From: Notospermus geniculatus
Lineage: Eukaryota; Nemertea; Pilidiophora; Heteronemertea; Lineidae
Length of the DNA: 64,000 nt
NCBI GenBank assembly: GCA_002633025.1
Contig: NMRB01000633.1
Location: 1-64,000, forward strand
Reading direction: 5' to 3'
Shown: in pieces, positions 11,001 to 22,876 of the stretch
How the letters are laid out: every line of letters begins with the position of its first letter
Numbering within the stretch: the first letter of the stretch is position 1
Made by a program: the position numbers and the translations under genes
The notes under the pieces: generated by a model
Told to the model about the DNA's origin: nothing
Database searches by the model: none
What the model saw: the letters and a program-made list of their open reading frames with translations, nothing else

Positions 11001-14000
11001 CTCCCATTGGACAAAGGCCAAGCACCGATTCTAACACTGAACTGATGCTTCACCATCCTACTGGTACTGGTACTGATGCTTCACCTTCACCATCCTACTG
11101 GTACTGGTACTGATGCTTCACCTTCACCATTCTACTGGTACTGGTACAATTTTGATTTGGGACAATATATTCTGCTGGTAGCAGATTGTTCCGTCACCCT
11201 CCCTCACTCGATTGACTGGCATTGGGAAAATACAAGCCTGGTTCCCCTCGCCCTTGCTGTGAGATCTCGAGATATTTGGATAGCCTGTCTCCGCTACAGA
11301 CAAGGCATCAGCGGCAGACGAGAATTCCGCCCTGTGAGATGCGGTGCACAATGACTGGGAATGAGGCTGGGAACTTACAGGATGCGAAAGGTTTAACCTG
11401 AATGAAAAAAACCCTCAGAATTTCACTGACCTTGACCAAAGTTTCATCCACTACTCGAATCGTCACCGTTTCCTTGACAACATGTGGTAAAATGCTTCTG
11501 AGTTTGTCAATTTCATGTCTCAGCAACTGGTTATCTGACTCCAACTTTTTGACTTGTTTTTCGGTATCTGTGTTGTTGCCTAGGCCCTAAAAAAACAGGA
11601 AACGATTCAGCTTTTAGTCAAGCCGTATGGACGGTGTATAAATGAATGTCACCCTTGAGGTACATTTACATGCTATTTGAAGGTCCTAGATCAAAGTCAT
11701 ATTCTCACCTGGAAATTCCTGAGTTTGATCACCTCCTCCTGGAGATTGCTATTGTCAACTTCTATTCTTTCCAAGTCCTCGTGAAATTGCTGCCTCTCCT
11801 TCATGAGTTCTCGTCGTACCTCCTCTTCCCTGGCCTGAGCGGTCAGTAAGTGCCCCGTCAGCTCGGCCTTCTCGTCCTGCAGTCGTCTCAGTTGCTCCAT
11901 CAACTGGGAGTGACCTGAACTAGATTCCCATTCATCATCGGCGCCAGTGTTTGTGAGGGAGCACCCAAGTTCTGGAAATAAAGATGTTTTTTCTATTTGT
12001 GAGTGGGTGACATAGGGTATAAAATGACATCTCTACAGGGTGTAGGAAAAAAAATGTTTCCATAATAAATGTTTGTAAGTAGTGAAGAAATGAACGAAGT
12101 AACCAATTTGTATTTTGTATTTGTATTACATTTTTCCATCAGGGCCGAAGACTTAGCATTATTGGCCCTGGTACGTAAGGAAGAGGCCATCACAAGCTAT
12201 CATGTTCTTCACTTGGATGGTGTCTTTTAATTGCCCTTGCAAAGGCAAAAGGTACAAAGCTTACATGTCCCATGCGACAGACTGAAGAGCTAGAGATGAT
12301 TAATCAATCCCATACGGGCCGGGATTTGATCCTGGGACCTGCTCTAAATAACCCATGCCAATACAAACCTTTTAACTTGGTTTCAAATTCATTTATCTTT
12401 TGCTCTTGCTGACTAATAATATCATCCTGACTTTTGATCAACTGCTGTTTCTCCTGAAGATGAGCCTCGTGTGTTTTTCTCATGATTTTCATGTGTTGTT
12501 TTCTGTAGTCTTCCTCCTTCTTGAGCTTGTCTTTGTATTGGTTACATTTTTCTTTCAACATCTGGATGACGATAATTGATATTATCAAAAATAGATAAGG
12601 TCTTTATCTATTTTTGATATTATGAAATAGGGAATACACATTTCCATAGAAATGTGGAACTGGTTGCATGACCGGTTAGAGCAGCAATAATGTTTACTAG
12701 CTATCACGAAAAGACTCTGTAGCGTACAAATTGAAAGTGCCAAAACAGAAGCGTTATCGGTGCGGAGTGGTATCCCAACCCCTATGAAAAAAGGAGAGGC
12801 TTTTGAATCATAACAATTTCGGTTATGTATTTATAGACATCAAATATTTTCAAAACAAGGCCTAATCAGAACCCAAAGTTCTAACGCATTTGGCCTGACA
12901 CTGGAATGTTAAGATGTCAGCTGTTCATTTGAGAACACCTCTCTAGCATTGGCAGAGTTGAAGGACTTCCCTATATTAGTGAGGTTTCGCAAGCACCTGG
13001 TTCGGCCATACGACAACGTTTATCTATTGTTTGGGTATACCCACACAATAGATAAACGTTGTTACAATGAGGGGGTCGCCACTTCTCCACGGAAAGATGT
13101 CACTGCGACCAAATCAGGCCTTTTCATTGTCTTCAGGACGTCATCTCCGTGGCAATGTGTGGTGCGAGCCTGACGCCACAACGTCACGGCAGTGTGACGT
13201 TGACGTTCTGTACAACGTCACAGTGGAAAAGTGGATACGGTCGCAGCGCCATCAAATGGTAGAAAATATTAGGCTACCTCCTCATTGGCGTTTGGCTCTC
13301 AAGTCATTTAAAAAAAATACAAATGCAACATACCCTAACAGCTAGCCGGCACTCATCTCGCTCTCTTGTTCTTTCCTCTATCTCCTTCTGTAAGATGTGT
13401 AACTCCATCCCTGAGACTTTCTGCTGGTTGTGCACCATTTCTAGCCCATCTTCAGAGTCAGATGTTTCGTCATCCTTATTCTGACCGGGGTCGTCTGAAA
13501 CGGGGGATGCAGGATGGGGTGTATCATAAATCAACCACACTGTCAAATCAGCCATTGGTAATACTGCAGAAAGTTTTTCCAATCTTATACTGTCAAATGT
13601 TCAGCGAATTTTCCATGTTTAATATCTATTCACAATGAAATATCAGCACAAAGCACTACTACTCTCGTGCATAACAATGTGAAATCCAGTAAGGCTATTG
13701 ACAATCATGTTTAGACAGGATAGATTCTCCCATTCATCTTCTTCAAATACACAGACATTTAAACTCACGAATTGTTCAGCCAGTTAGGGTACTCGCTAAA
13801 TCCGATTGTAGTTTTATTGTGCAATCTTATAGCACTCCACACTTTTCCACATGCTAATTGGCAACGTGATACTTTTGAGAATAATCAACTACTGCCATAT
13901 CGCAGCAGCTTGTTTTGCCAAAGATTCAATATTTTAAGGCCTTTAGCTGTGGTTCATAGCCAGTCCAGAAAATCCGCTACGGTATAACTGAAATACGTCT

Positions 14001-17000
14001 CAGGTACAGAAGACACAGGCTGCATTAAATCCTTTATTTTTGGGGGTTGCCGGTAAATATCACAGACCAGTATTCACATCGCAAATAAATGTACTTCAGC
14101 ATTTGACATCGAATTATGGTTCACCACATGAGGCAAGAATGAAATCAATTGTCAAATTTTGGCTATTCACCAGACTATTCATCAACATAGCTCCCCTGTG
14201 AAGCCAAAGTCAATAAAACTGATCAGGTAGTTTCAATCCAAATAGTTTAAGTTAAAGCTAAGAGTACCTTTAGTACGTTGTGTATAGGGGCGGTATTTTA
14301 GAACGTTCTAAAATACGACCCTACATTTTAATCAGACCTAACTATGGTCTTGGATTGTTTTAAAGATTAGTCCTACATGTACGATGCTGTTGAAGGTGGA
14401 ATTTATTGAATAATTTTGCGTATTTGAAAGATTTCATCACGCATACCTATTGAGCAGGATAATGACACCTTATGGACAAAGTTACCGACCAGTTTTGACT
14501 ACCGGTAATTTGTGTCTGTAATAGCACACCGCCCGGTTTCTATTTTTACCAGCGAAGGTCGGACAAATATTAGATAACAAGCAGACTTTACTGAGTGACC
14601 ACATTGTCGATGGTGAGACAGGACAAAAGCAGGGTCGGACAAACACAATGAAATTGACACGTCCGACGTCACTCGGGCGGTTCGCTATTATGACATGATT
14701 ACGGTACAAAACATTGCAACTTCAGGCATGCTTGTTGTAGGTAACCCTTTGGGAGTTGTTCTAAAAATCCTACCGGACTTGAGGACACAACAAACGATAC
14801 ATGATCATTTGCACCGTCATCTCGTGACCATTGCCAGCAAATATCAAGCATGTTTGAGTTGTGTGCCAGTTGTTGAGTTGTTGTCAGGCTATACGTTTTA
14901 CAGGGACAAACCAGCATGTACTCTAAAATTACATGAAAAAAGTCAATTTTTATGAAAACTACATGTATTTACCTTCAAGTCCAAGCTGCTCCTTCCAGAG
15001 TTCTGCACGTGAGGGTGATGGTTTGGCGTCCTTGCCGTTTTGAACATACGTCATGGGGGTTTTGAAGACAGGTTTAGGAGGCTGGAACCAGAGAACCAAA
15101 GAGTCAAATTATATTGTACCTGTATTCAGTTATTCCTGCAGAGACAATTTGATTAATAAAAAAGTTTCACAGCAAAATGTATATCTGTTTTGGAATGACA
15201 GTTGGGTGTCTGACTAAGTCACCAACTTAGGCTGGAATATATTTTAGAAAAAGAATGGAAACTGGGTCATGGGGAGGGGGTTAACAAAAAGCAACTATTG
15301 AGTCAAAGTTCCAACACAGCACATCAACTAATAGATAAGATCATCAACAGACTTATTTGGTGAACTCTGCCAACTGATCAACAATGGGAAAGAAGTAACG
15401 ATCAGGTTCTTGCTAATATCAGCAAGAAAGGATATGGTCTGCTGATTTTAAAAACCAAACACCAGTAATGCGATTAAATGATATCATGACAAAACAGTCC
15501 ACAGAAAAAAATATCTTTGAAGGCAAAACGTTTCATACAATACATAAAGGCCTAGACGCAATGGTTCCTGGGCTCGCCGCCAGGCGAAAAATGGCGTAGC
15601 CAGCGAATTACTTTGTCGAACCAGCGAGTAGAATGCCTCATAGAGGATTTTTCAGGAATGTGCATTTTTGTCTCCCATTGAGTGAACACGCTGTATTAGT
15701 TGTACTTGGCGGTACTGTTTCCACGAAAGATATCCGTAGTAAGTAATCACATATGAATGGATACAATATCGCCGAAAATAACACGAAAATTCGGGATTTT
15801 GTGGCGGTCGTCTGCTTTCTGCTGATAGGCCAAGCCGAAGTCGAATGTTCGCTTCACTGTCTATCACCCCGTGCAGATAAGAAATCACGCCTGTTAACAG
15901 CGTAATCGGCCATTGAATCAGCATAAGCCATTGTCAGAAATGCCACAATGTGGCTTTATGGTAACAGAGTTCTTTGTCTGCTTTGCCTAATTCATGCATA
16001 CATGTAGTTCTCTATATCCAACCGCCAGTTCAGCACGTCGTTCGTCGTTCACGTGCTTTTGCTACCGATTACTGGAATAAGTGAATATGTTTCTTTTTGG
16101 GCCTGTGAATGACTTGGATTATAGCCGACAAATACTTTTTTCGTTGACGGGATTTCAGTGCTGCTGTGGAATTTTCCCATAGATCCTAATCCATAATGCC
16201 ATAGCTACGCAGGCTGCCGCTAGGCTGCCGTAGGTAGCCTAGCGGTAGCCATTTTTTTCGGATGGAGGGATGCATCCCTCTATTCCGAAACAAACGTTCT
16301 TTCATAATTCTTTCAGCTGACACTCTTCTACATTCCGGATCCACACTTCAGCTGGAGAAGGGGGATCACGTAGGCCTAAACCTGCATCTCCACACCAGAA
16401 TTCTCAACTCCTAAGAGTACGTTTTCCCCCTTGCATCGCTCGCCCAGAAAGCTCTGGATTTTAACTTTGTATTTCTTATGATACATGTAGTATTATGTAT
16501 ACCAGAGGCCTAGGCCTTTGCTGGATGAAAGCAAGGCAATGACAGGTATGAATATGGGCCTTTGTTTCATCTGCAACAACCACTGACAATCATCCTGAAC
16601 AGCAAAGCTACTTCCCTCATGATTGCTGCAGGAAACATTGTATGGTAGCCTTGCATTCAATAAAAGGTTACTGCAACACCATATGCATCTGACAAAAACA
16701 TGATAAATGTCACTCAAAGAACTTAAATGATAAATGCCCTTTCCAACTCACAATATCCCAATCTCAAGCATACACTGGAACAAAAGACACCCACCGGTTT
16801 GCTTGGGTCCAAGAAAAATGTAATCATGCCTTAAGCCACCCATACACGGCGCAATATTATTGCACAATATGGGGCCCAAATGGGTGGTCGTGTGCTTCTA
16901 GCATGATAATTAGAAGAAAGATTGACAATAATATTGCCCATTGTGATCCTTATATTGTGCAATAATATTGATCGTGTATGGGCAGCTTTATCTGAGGTGC

Positions 17001-18114
17001 ACATTGTCATAATCTTTGATCCGATTCCTCGTTCACATCAGCCAAGTATTTAGTTTATTAATATTAAATCAATCAAATGAGACGAGACCCCAAACAAATG
17101 GTTGAATGAACAGTCACCTGGGAATGTATTGATTATGAAGAACGATGAAAGGACATTTACTGACCATGACAAACCACAATGTCATGTTATTGTGGCACCA
17201 ATCTTCATGAGAAATATACCAGAAATTGTACCGGCAAGAGCGAAGACAAGGTCCCCAAACACAGGAAAAATCTCACGATATATTACAGCCTGACATGTGG
17301 TCTGTTTGTGACAAAACTGTACTTAAAAATTCCATGTGGGGTGCCTATTTTTGACAGCGAGGTGCTTATTTTGCTGTCACCGCATTGAAATTGTTCAAAA
17401 TATTCACCAACATAGGCCAATGAATCATCGTTTGTTTGAAAGTGTTGGCCCGGTTCGTGCCTGCACGAGTTTTTTCAAATGGTGTGTGTTCTGTTATTAG
17501 ATCTGGTGGGTGTCATGTAAAGAAATTCTGTACAAGCCTATTGTTGTAGTGGTGGAGATAACAGATAGACTTGAAAGATATTTTTCAGTCATTTTGTGTA
17601 GGTGCAAAGCGTTGACTCAAGGAGACATCCTGAAGAAATCAGGTCCTCTTAAACGGAGTTCATTGGCACACGGATCCGGTCCATTTTCAGTCTGTTTGCC
17701 CCTAGTTTTCCGGATACGACAAGGCAAAAATAAATTTGATCGATTATTTACGGACCTGAATCGGACAAAATCTGTGTGCCAATGAACCCCGCTTTAGCAT
17801 CACTCCCAAGCTCGTACTCATGAGGCATGCGAGCTGAGCTCGGAGTTGACTCCCGACTTGACTTCTTCAGGATGTCAAGAAGACAAATTCTTCTGCATTC
17901 TGTAAGATGCTGCCACTGCAAAATTACACTTTTTGAGCAGAACACTTCCCTACAATACATCAAGAAATATCAAGGTCCAGCAGTTCCGCTTTGGACTGCG
18001 CTCCACTCTACTCCGTGAGTCCAAAGGTGAAGCGATACCCTTGATGGTTGAAGATGCAACTATGAGGAAAATGCTTACCTTAGTTTGTGGTCCATTTCTG
18101 TAGTGGAATGTCAT
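5082..18114 (-). CDS. KIFC3: Kinesin-14 C-terminal motor protein, KIFC3 type (complete, 16 exons)
   Basis: Minus-end-directed microtubule motor with an N-terminal coiled-coil stalk. Exons, in transcript order: 18114-18079, 15081-14973, 13494-13334, 12561-12369, 11971-11709, 11586-11431, 10103-9930, 9576-9298, 8863-8752, 8338-8154, 7671-7567, 7117-6987, 6850-6733, 6242-6113, 5762-5565, 5353-5082. All junctions are GT-AG, all phases agree, and the sum is 2,622 nt, or 873 residues. Residues about 100-490 are coiled coil, including TKTVEVES, which matches human KIFC3. The neck runs into [11 protein letters not shown] at about 495. The P-loop GQTGSGKT is at 580-587, switch [11 protein letters not shown] at 689-698 and switch II DLAGSE at 724-729. 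QVSPVEKN precedes the end of the motor. The start ATG has AAA at -3 to -1 and an in-frame stop just upstream in its exon. The tail after the motor differs from vertebrates (see findings). Human KIFC3, of similar length, is the closest relative I recall; KIFC1 fits less well. Confidence 0.92.
7191..7350. repeat. Dispersed repeat, copy 1 (inverted relative to 14,528-14,690)
   Basis: This intronic stretch of the kinesin gene is the approximate reverse complement of 14,528-14,690. Shared words are AATAGCGAACC, TCAATTTCATTGTG, CAGGACAAAAGCAGGGTCGGA (in reverse complement here) and GAAACCGGGCGG. About 160 bp are homologous, with scattered differences. Confidence 0.8.
7811..8080. repeat. Foldback MITE in a kinesin intron, about 270 bp
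   Basis: The left end AATAGACAAATCCCAAATT and the right end AATTTGGGATTTGTCTATT are exact inverted repeats. The arms continue inward through AGATCTGCGCACTTCCGC and AGAACCTCG with small gaps, about 75 bp or more in all. It lies between the exons at 8,154-8,338 and 7,567-7,671. Confidence 0.88.
8461..8716 (+). mobile_element. tRNA-derived SINE, plus orientation
   Basis: The head resembles a tRNA gene with polymerase III boxes: ATAGCCTAGTGTTTA (A-box-like) and, about 40 bases on, CAGGTACAAATCC (B-box-like). It is followed by a body ending ATGGCCTCTTC...GGGCCAATAATGC. A reverse-oriented relative sits at 12,131-12,350. Boundaries are approximate; no flanking duplication was defined. Confidence 0.6.
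11041..11147. repeat. Minisatellite, about three degenerate units
   Basis: Tandem units of roughly 37-43 bp carry CTACTGGTACTGGTACTGATG and TTCACCTTCACCAT words. It lies in a kinesin intron and is probably length-variable. Confidence 0.8.
12131..12350 (-). mobile_element. tRNA-derived SINE, minus orientation
   Basis: This is the reverse complement of the 8,461-8,716 element. It shows CCATACGGGCCGGGATTTGAT, then CCTGGGACCTGC, which read on the minus strand give GGTCCCAGGATCAAATCCC, a B-box-like word. CCTTGCAAAGGCA and GAGGCCATC are also shared with the first copy. The head is cut short compared with that copy. Confidence 0.55.
12578..12624. repeat. Short hairpin beside a kinesin splice acceptor
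   Basis: TATCAAAAATAGATAA and its reverse complement TTATCTATTTTTGATA face each other across a loop of a few bases. The hairpin lies about 17-60 bases upstream (in transcript sense) of the acceptor at 12,561, where the branch point is expected. Confidence 0.8.
13013..13062. repeat. 50-bp near-perfect palindrome
   Basis: ACAACGTTTATCTATTGT and ACAATAGATAAACGTTGT are exact inverted repeats. Between them lies a second palindrome, GGGTATACCC. It is in a kinesin intron about 270 bp from an exon. Confidence 0.92.
14528..14690. repeat. Dispersed repeat, copy 2 (inverted relative to 7,191-7,350)
   Basis: Runs from CACCGCCCGGTTTC to GGGCGGTTCGCTATTA and is homologous in reverse complement to 7,191-7,350. 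The two copies lie in opposite orientation within one gene, about 7.2 kb apart, and flank nine complete kinesin exons and parts of their introns. Confidence 0.8.
16835..16986. repeat. MITE-like inverted-repeat element, 152 bp
   Basis: The left arm GCCACCCATACACG then GCAATATTATTGCACAATAT is mirrored by the right arm ATATTGTGCAATAATATTG then CGTGTATGGGCAGC. It is flanked by TTAA on the left and TTTA on the right. It lies in the large first kinesin intron (15,082-18,078). Confidence 0.85.
17650..17795. repeat. Inverted-repeat element with GTTCATTGGCACAC ends
   Basis: The left end TTAAACGGAGTTCATTGGCA and the right end TGCCAATGAACCCCGCTTTA are inverted repeats of about 22 bp with few mismatches. 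It also lies in the first kinesin intron. Confidence 0.8.
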
Positions 18115-18850
18115 TTTGAAGTTAGCACCATTCAGGGTATTGGATGGAATTTGAGTGGACGGAATCAATGGAGTCAAGGCATTGATGACACTTCCTTACA
18201 GAATTATGATGAATCCATCTGGAAAGGAAAAATGCCGGAAAAATTAGTGTGACAACCATGCATTCTTCAAGTTCATTTGAAGACATTTGTAATCAACTCG
18301 GCATTTGTTACTTGCTGATATTCTGTCGAATTTAGCATATTCTCAGATATCCAATAGACCATGAAATTACACTCACACAGGAAAAATGTTTGAACAGAGA
18401 ATCACCCGCAGGATGATTATTCACAGTCGGACATGTCTGAATTTATAATCTCAGATTAGAATGGAAAACGAGTACGATATTATACCTGTGTCATTCGTCA
18501 ATACCGCCAACTGATATAAACACGTAGTCTCAAAATGTCCACAGGCGGTCTTCCGTACATTGCATGAACGATTCAATACATTGGAATGAACAAATTCACA
18601 CATCCATAAATATTCTTTTACACTTTTATGCATTTGCTGGAGGAGGTTCCATTAAAATAACATTGCTGTATATCTAGCTATGCTAGATTGAACCATTGTG
18701 TTTGGAGCGTGTGCTCGCTAAGTGTTCAATAATCAACTCAACGTTACCATATGATTGCTATGTTAAAACTATTGGTGGCATATATTGATTAATAGAGATT
18801 TGAGTCAAAAGATGAATGGAAGTTTTGTTAGGCAGCTAACCTCCCCCCCC

Positions 18851-18933
18851 NNNNNNNNNNNNNNNNNNNNNNNNNNNNNNNNNNNNNNNNNNNNNNNNNN
18901 NNNNNNNNNNNNNNNNNNNNNNNNNNNNNNNNN
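18851..18933. other. Assembly gap (83 N)
   Basis: A run of N between a C-run and, a few bases later, a G-run. Homopolymer sequence probably stopped the assembly here. Any apparent reading frame through it is meaningless. Confidence 0.99.
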
Positions 18934-20114
18934 GGCTTTTTGTTCGGGGGGGGGGGGGGCATTTGGCTCTCAGGGGGCAAAATTGCACTTTTTGCCATTT
19001 TCAAGCCAAAATCTACATGAGAAACATGTTTTTCATTGACAGCTGGGGACAATTGCCCCAGCCTGCCCCTCCTACAGTGTTTCCACCAGAGGGGGGACAA
19101 GGGGTGTCCCCCTCAGAAAGTCAAAATTTGTGTTTTTGACCAAGAATTCTGTCAAATTTTCTCTATATCCCCCCTCACAAAAATTCCTGGTGGAAACTCT
19201 GTTCTAAATAAGAGTCGAGGTCCCATGCTCACTTTATCATGAGAAACAGTAGTGGAGGTACCTTAACTCACCTTTAATATGAGCCAGTAAGAAATCAGCT
19301 GTAGAATACTATCTTTCCTGTTTTCCAAATTAGGCAATGATGGATAGAAAATCAAAGGTGTGATAGTAAACTTACATGAAGCTCTACAATAGACTCTGCT
19401 AATCCAACCTCAAGATGACAGCAACACAAAACCACAGAAAACCTAAACTACAAATCCAATGACCGCTGAATACTCCACAGTAGTTCAAAGTCATAAGATA
19501 TGCTTCGTTGGACTGTAAATGGCACCAAATAATGTTTATACGTACAGTACAGGATATGGGAATATATTAGAAATCCATAAATTACGGGGCCATTCTAATG
19601 GAGGTCCCATTGAGAATCAATCGTCATAATCCAGGCATTATTCTCAAGAGGATATAGCAATTCTTTTTGGGCATTGAGTCTCAAAATAGGATTCAAAGTG
19701 TCTTAACAGTAATAAAATATGATCAGACAAATAATAGGATATTCTCAGGATAAGCTTCTAAAATATGCATGCTGTGCAAATCTGTTTAGGTTGTTTCACT
19801 CCATCATAGGCCTAAACATGACTGACTGTTGAATTGCTTTTCAATATACATGTACTGGTATTTCCATTACCTTGACTTTGTGGGGACAATCATTTTGGGA
19901 GCTAAGTACTAATGATGGGAACAGTCAATAGCTACATTCTGGAATCCTCTACAGGGTGGCCCAGGAAAAAGCTTGCCTAACTTCATGCCTATTAAAGCAT
20001 TAGGCCTAACATTTGGCAAGCTATGTCTACTCTTTATCACAGAGCATGCATCTGATAGGCCTACTCGTTGTCATTTGGGATAGGGCTTGGAGGAATTATA
20101 CTGAATTCCTCCAA

Positions 20115-20131
20115 GGTTAGGGTTAGGGTTA
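20115..20131. repeat. Interstitial telomere-like TTAGGG repeats
   Basis: GGTTAGGGTTAGGGTTA, a little under three units of the animal telomere repeat. It is too short to mean more than a chance run or a small insertion. Confidence 0.6.
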
Positions 20132-21000
20132 TAAAATACTACTTCCACCTACAGTAATGGCCAAATGAAGAACATCAACATTTTGATATTTTGGTATTTT
20201 TCATGAGATGAGATTTTCAAAAATTCAAGGGGAATTTATAGTAGTAGGCCTATTATAGTAGGCCTCAGTTTGCAAAACCCAAGTTAGAAGTCTCAAGATC
20301 ACATCGTCAAAGTACAGATAAAGTTTTAAAAAACAGCAATATATAACGCAAATGTCAAAATCCCAACCACATGCTTTGTGCGGATTATGTAATGATGCTG
20401 TTATACTATTCAACAAAAGAACATGCATACCATTCAACAAATGAACAAACGAGCACCTGCAACCTCGTTTCCAGGTAAATTGGGTCGTGACTGCTAGTAC
20501 ATCAGATAGCGTATCAGAACCTAGGAACGAGAATGACGGAATTCCCATTGATTGGGGAATACCTTCTCATGCTTCATCACTTTCTCAGAAATTTGTTCAG
20601 AAAAAACGCGTCTCACGTCTCACATCTGATAAGACTGAGCGTTTACAAACTTTCAGGATATGCATTAGTAGACAATGAGTAGGAAGATTCATAGATAACC
20701 TCGGTAGGCTGATGCAGGCAACTTTCAACCCAAATTTACTTTCAACCCGTTTGGCTGCGCAGCACTGCAATCTGCATGCATTGCTTGTTGCAGTGCATCA
20801 CTGTACTGTAGATTGTAGTACACTGTGCAGCATCATGTGTGATGTACGTCGGTACTACTGACTGCAGAATTGTGGATGATTGATTGCTATTGTCCCAGTT
20901 GCGTTGCTCTTTCAGAATCTCATCCCCTCATAGACTGGATGTTTCCATAGGATGCCTGTCGAGGATTTTGTTAACCATGTTTGCTTGTCTATTTCAGAGG

Positions 21001-22666
21001 ATGAGAGTTCTTCAGTGGAGAAAGCTATCTCTGCCTAAGCTGCTGGCCATTTTAACTGCAGTGTTGATTTCCTGGTACTTCATCAAATGGATTGCTGCTG
21101 ACATTTTTAGCGAGGATTGTACTGACAGGTCCTCGAAGCATATGTTAAATTCCCTGGTCAGTATCTTTTTCGAAGTTGCTCCACTTAAAAAAATTCAAGG
21201 TTAAATCACACTATGGGTAATATGAATAAAGACTAGTAAATGCTTTTACTTGAATTTTGCAATACAAATGCACTAGGCAATGTTGTACAAATTTGAAGTA
21301 AAAGCATTTGCTAGTCTTTATTCATATGACCCTATATGTACTTGGGTTTGCTGAATTGGAGGTTGCTGGTTGGTGGAGATCTTAATCATGAGTTCAGTTG
21401 GGCTATCAGTGAGTGGCAATTTTCATTAGAGTAGAAGGTAGACAACTTATATGTCTTGCAACTTGAGTTCTTGTTTTATGTTCAGTTGGTTCATTTTTCA
21501 TACAAATTCACTTTCAGTGCCAACTTTGGAGAAAGAATGGTGTTGGAGGCAATCTTTGTGAGGACATCTGTCAAAGTCACAGCATCAGGTACACAAGTTG
21601 TCTGAACGTAAAGAGTGGGAACAAAGTTTTCAATGCAACTTGGAACACGAAACCAATTATTCTGAAATCAAAACATGGGTATTTTGAGGATTACGTGCCT
21701 GTTGATGTCGTGCAGGACACCGGTGCCAAAAGTGGTGATAACAAGGAGAAAACTGAAGACAATTATCCGTCCTTTGAGGAATTTGCTCGGCGTATTCAAG
21801 AAAGGATTCGTGTACAGTTAGGAATAAAGGGAAGTCGGGGACAACTACATTTGAAAAGGATATTTGATAACTTCTGGTCGATACCTTTTGATGACTATTT
21901 TACAAATTCTAATCAGAAAAATGCAAAAGTTGCAGGCCTTGAAAGTATTAATAGCCTGATGCAACAGGATGAGTATGTGATGTTGAAGCAAGTCCAGCGC
22001 ACAAAATATTTTCCAAAGGTTCATGGTACTTGTGGCCATTTTTATGCAATAGAGGATGTGCCACGAAGTGGCTTTCTGCTGCCAAAAAATATTAATTGGG
22101 GAGATCCATATTCTTGGAACCAAAGACGTCTGCTCGCTATCAAAATGTTGGATTTCATCCATTATTTCGAGCATAGTTTTCATGAACCTTTGCATTTATG
22201 TGATGTGAACAGCAAAAACTTTGGTATCACGGAGAATGGTCAGATAAAAACAGTTGATCTCGATATGGCTTTTTTCGACAAACACTTGAAACAGTTTCTA
22301 AGTACACAGCCATGTACAAAGCACACAGAATGTAACTTCTTTGACTGTAAAGGTTGGTGTGATTTGAGAACTAATCGATGTACTGACAGGAGAATCAACA
22401 ATAACCTACAAGTCTTCTGTTCGAAGATTTTCTCCCCTCATGTTGCCAATGGCAACAAGGGGTTATTACAGAACCCTCCGGCCAAGTTAAAGACAATGTT
22501 TGAGAAGTTGCTTGATGAGTGCGGAAATCCTTGGAATATTCAAGACGAAGATATCCGTCTCAAAACTCCTGATGGGACACACTGGAAGCTACACAGACTT
22601 CTACAGCAAAGTAGCCCAGAATACTTTCCCCATGAGACGCCACCCCAGCGTGGCCGTCACGACTAG
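21001..22666 (+). CDS. DIPK1: DIPK1/FAM69-type secretory kinase-like protein, copy A
   Basis: Exons 21001-21156 and 21518-22666 join in phase 0 to give 434 residues, close to vertebrate DIPK1 proteins. The protein is type II: a short basic N-terminus, a membrane anchor at residues 11-32 (LPKLLAILTAVLISWYFIKW), then a luminal part with paired cysteines (GGNLCEDIC). The kinase-like core shows LCDVNSKNFGI, where Asp281 takes the place of the catalytic-loop base, and VDLDMAF at 298-304 in place of DFG. A cysteine cluster (C318, C324, C329, C333, C340) follows. DIPK1 members are ER-resident and their substrates are poorly known. The acceptor tttcag lies three bases before the ATG, so a 5' UTR intron exists. 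Copy B interrupts the cysteine-region end with an intron that this copy lacks. The DIPK1A, B or C subtype cannot be decided. Confidence 0.88.
21212..21336. repeat. Hairpin MITE in the intron of DIPK1 copy A
   Basis: ATGAATAAAGACTAGTAAAT then GCTTTTACTT is mirrored by AAGTAAAAGC then ATTTGCTAGTCTTTATTCAT. Arms are about 30 bp with one mismatch, extended outward by TATGGGT and ACCCTATA. Confidence 0.9.
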
Positions 22667-22876
22667 GAGCATTAGTGTTACTGGCTCCTATTTCTGCAAA
22701 ATGAGATTATTGAAAATCCTTTGTTATTTATTGCACGAATTAGTTCTCAACTTGATCTTTTGGGAATGTTGGACTTGAAGAAGAGTCTACCGGTAATTGC
22801 TCTGGCTTTGTTCTTAATCAAGTGTTTATCCTGTTTTCTTGCATGCCAAGTGTGCATTTGTTTCATAAACATTATA

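Larger units (their letters stand above)
18115..20990. other. Upstream region of KIFC3, gap and repeats
   Basis: The kinesin 5' UTR continues above 18,114 and its first exon border is not resolved. An N run at 18,851-18,933 is flanked by poly-C on its left and poly-G on its right. Low-complexity G/C-rich fragments lie at 18,940-19,200. I see no exon that I can support in the rest. A 5' UTR exon of the DIPK1 gene probably lies here, because that gene's start codon is preceded by a splice acceptor. Confidence 0.5.

Noticed and set aside
5082-18114. Assignment as KIFC1 (another kinesin-14)
   Set aside because: The stalk word TKTVEVES, the GNIRV neck context and the QVSPVEKN motor end resemble KIFC3 more closely.
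20115-20131. Internal telomere or chromosome-fusion scar
   Set aside because: Fewer than three repeat units; too short to support a fusion.
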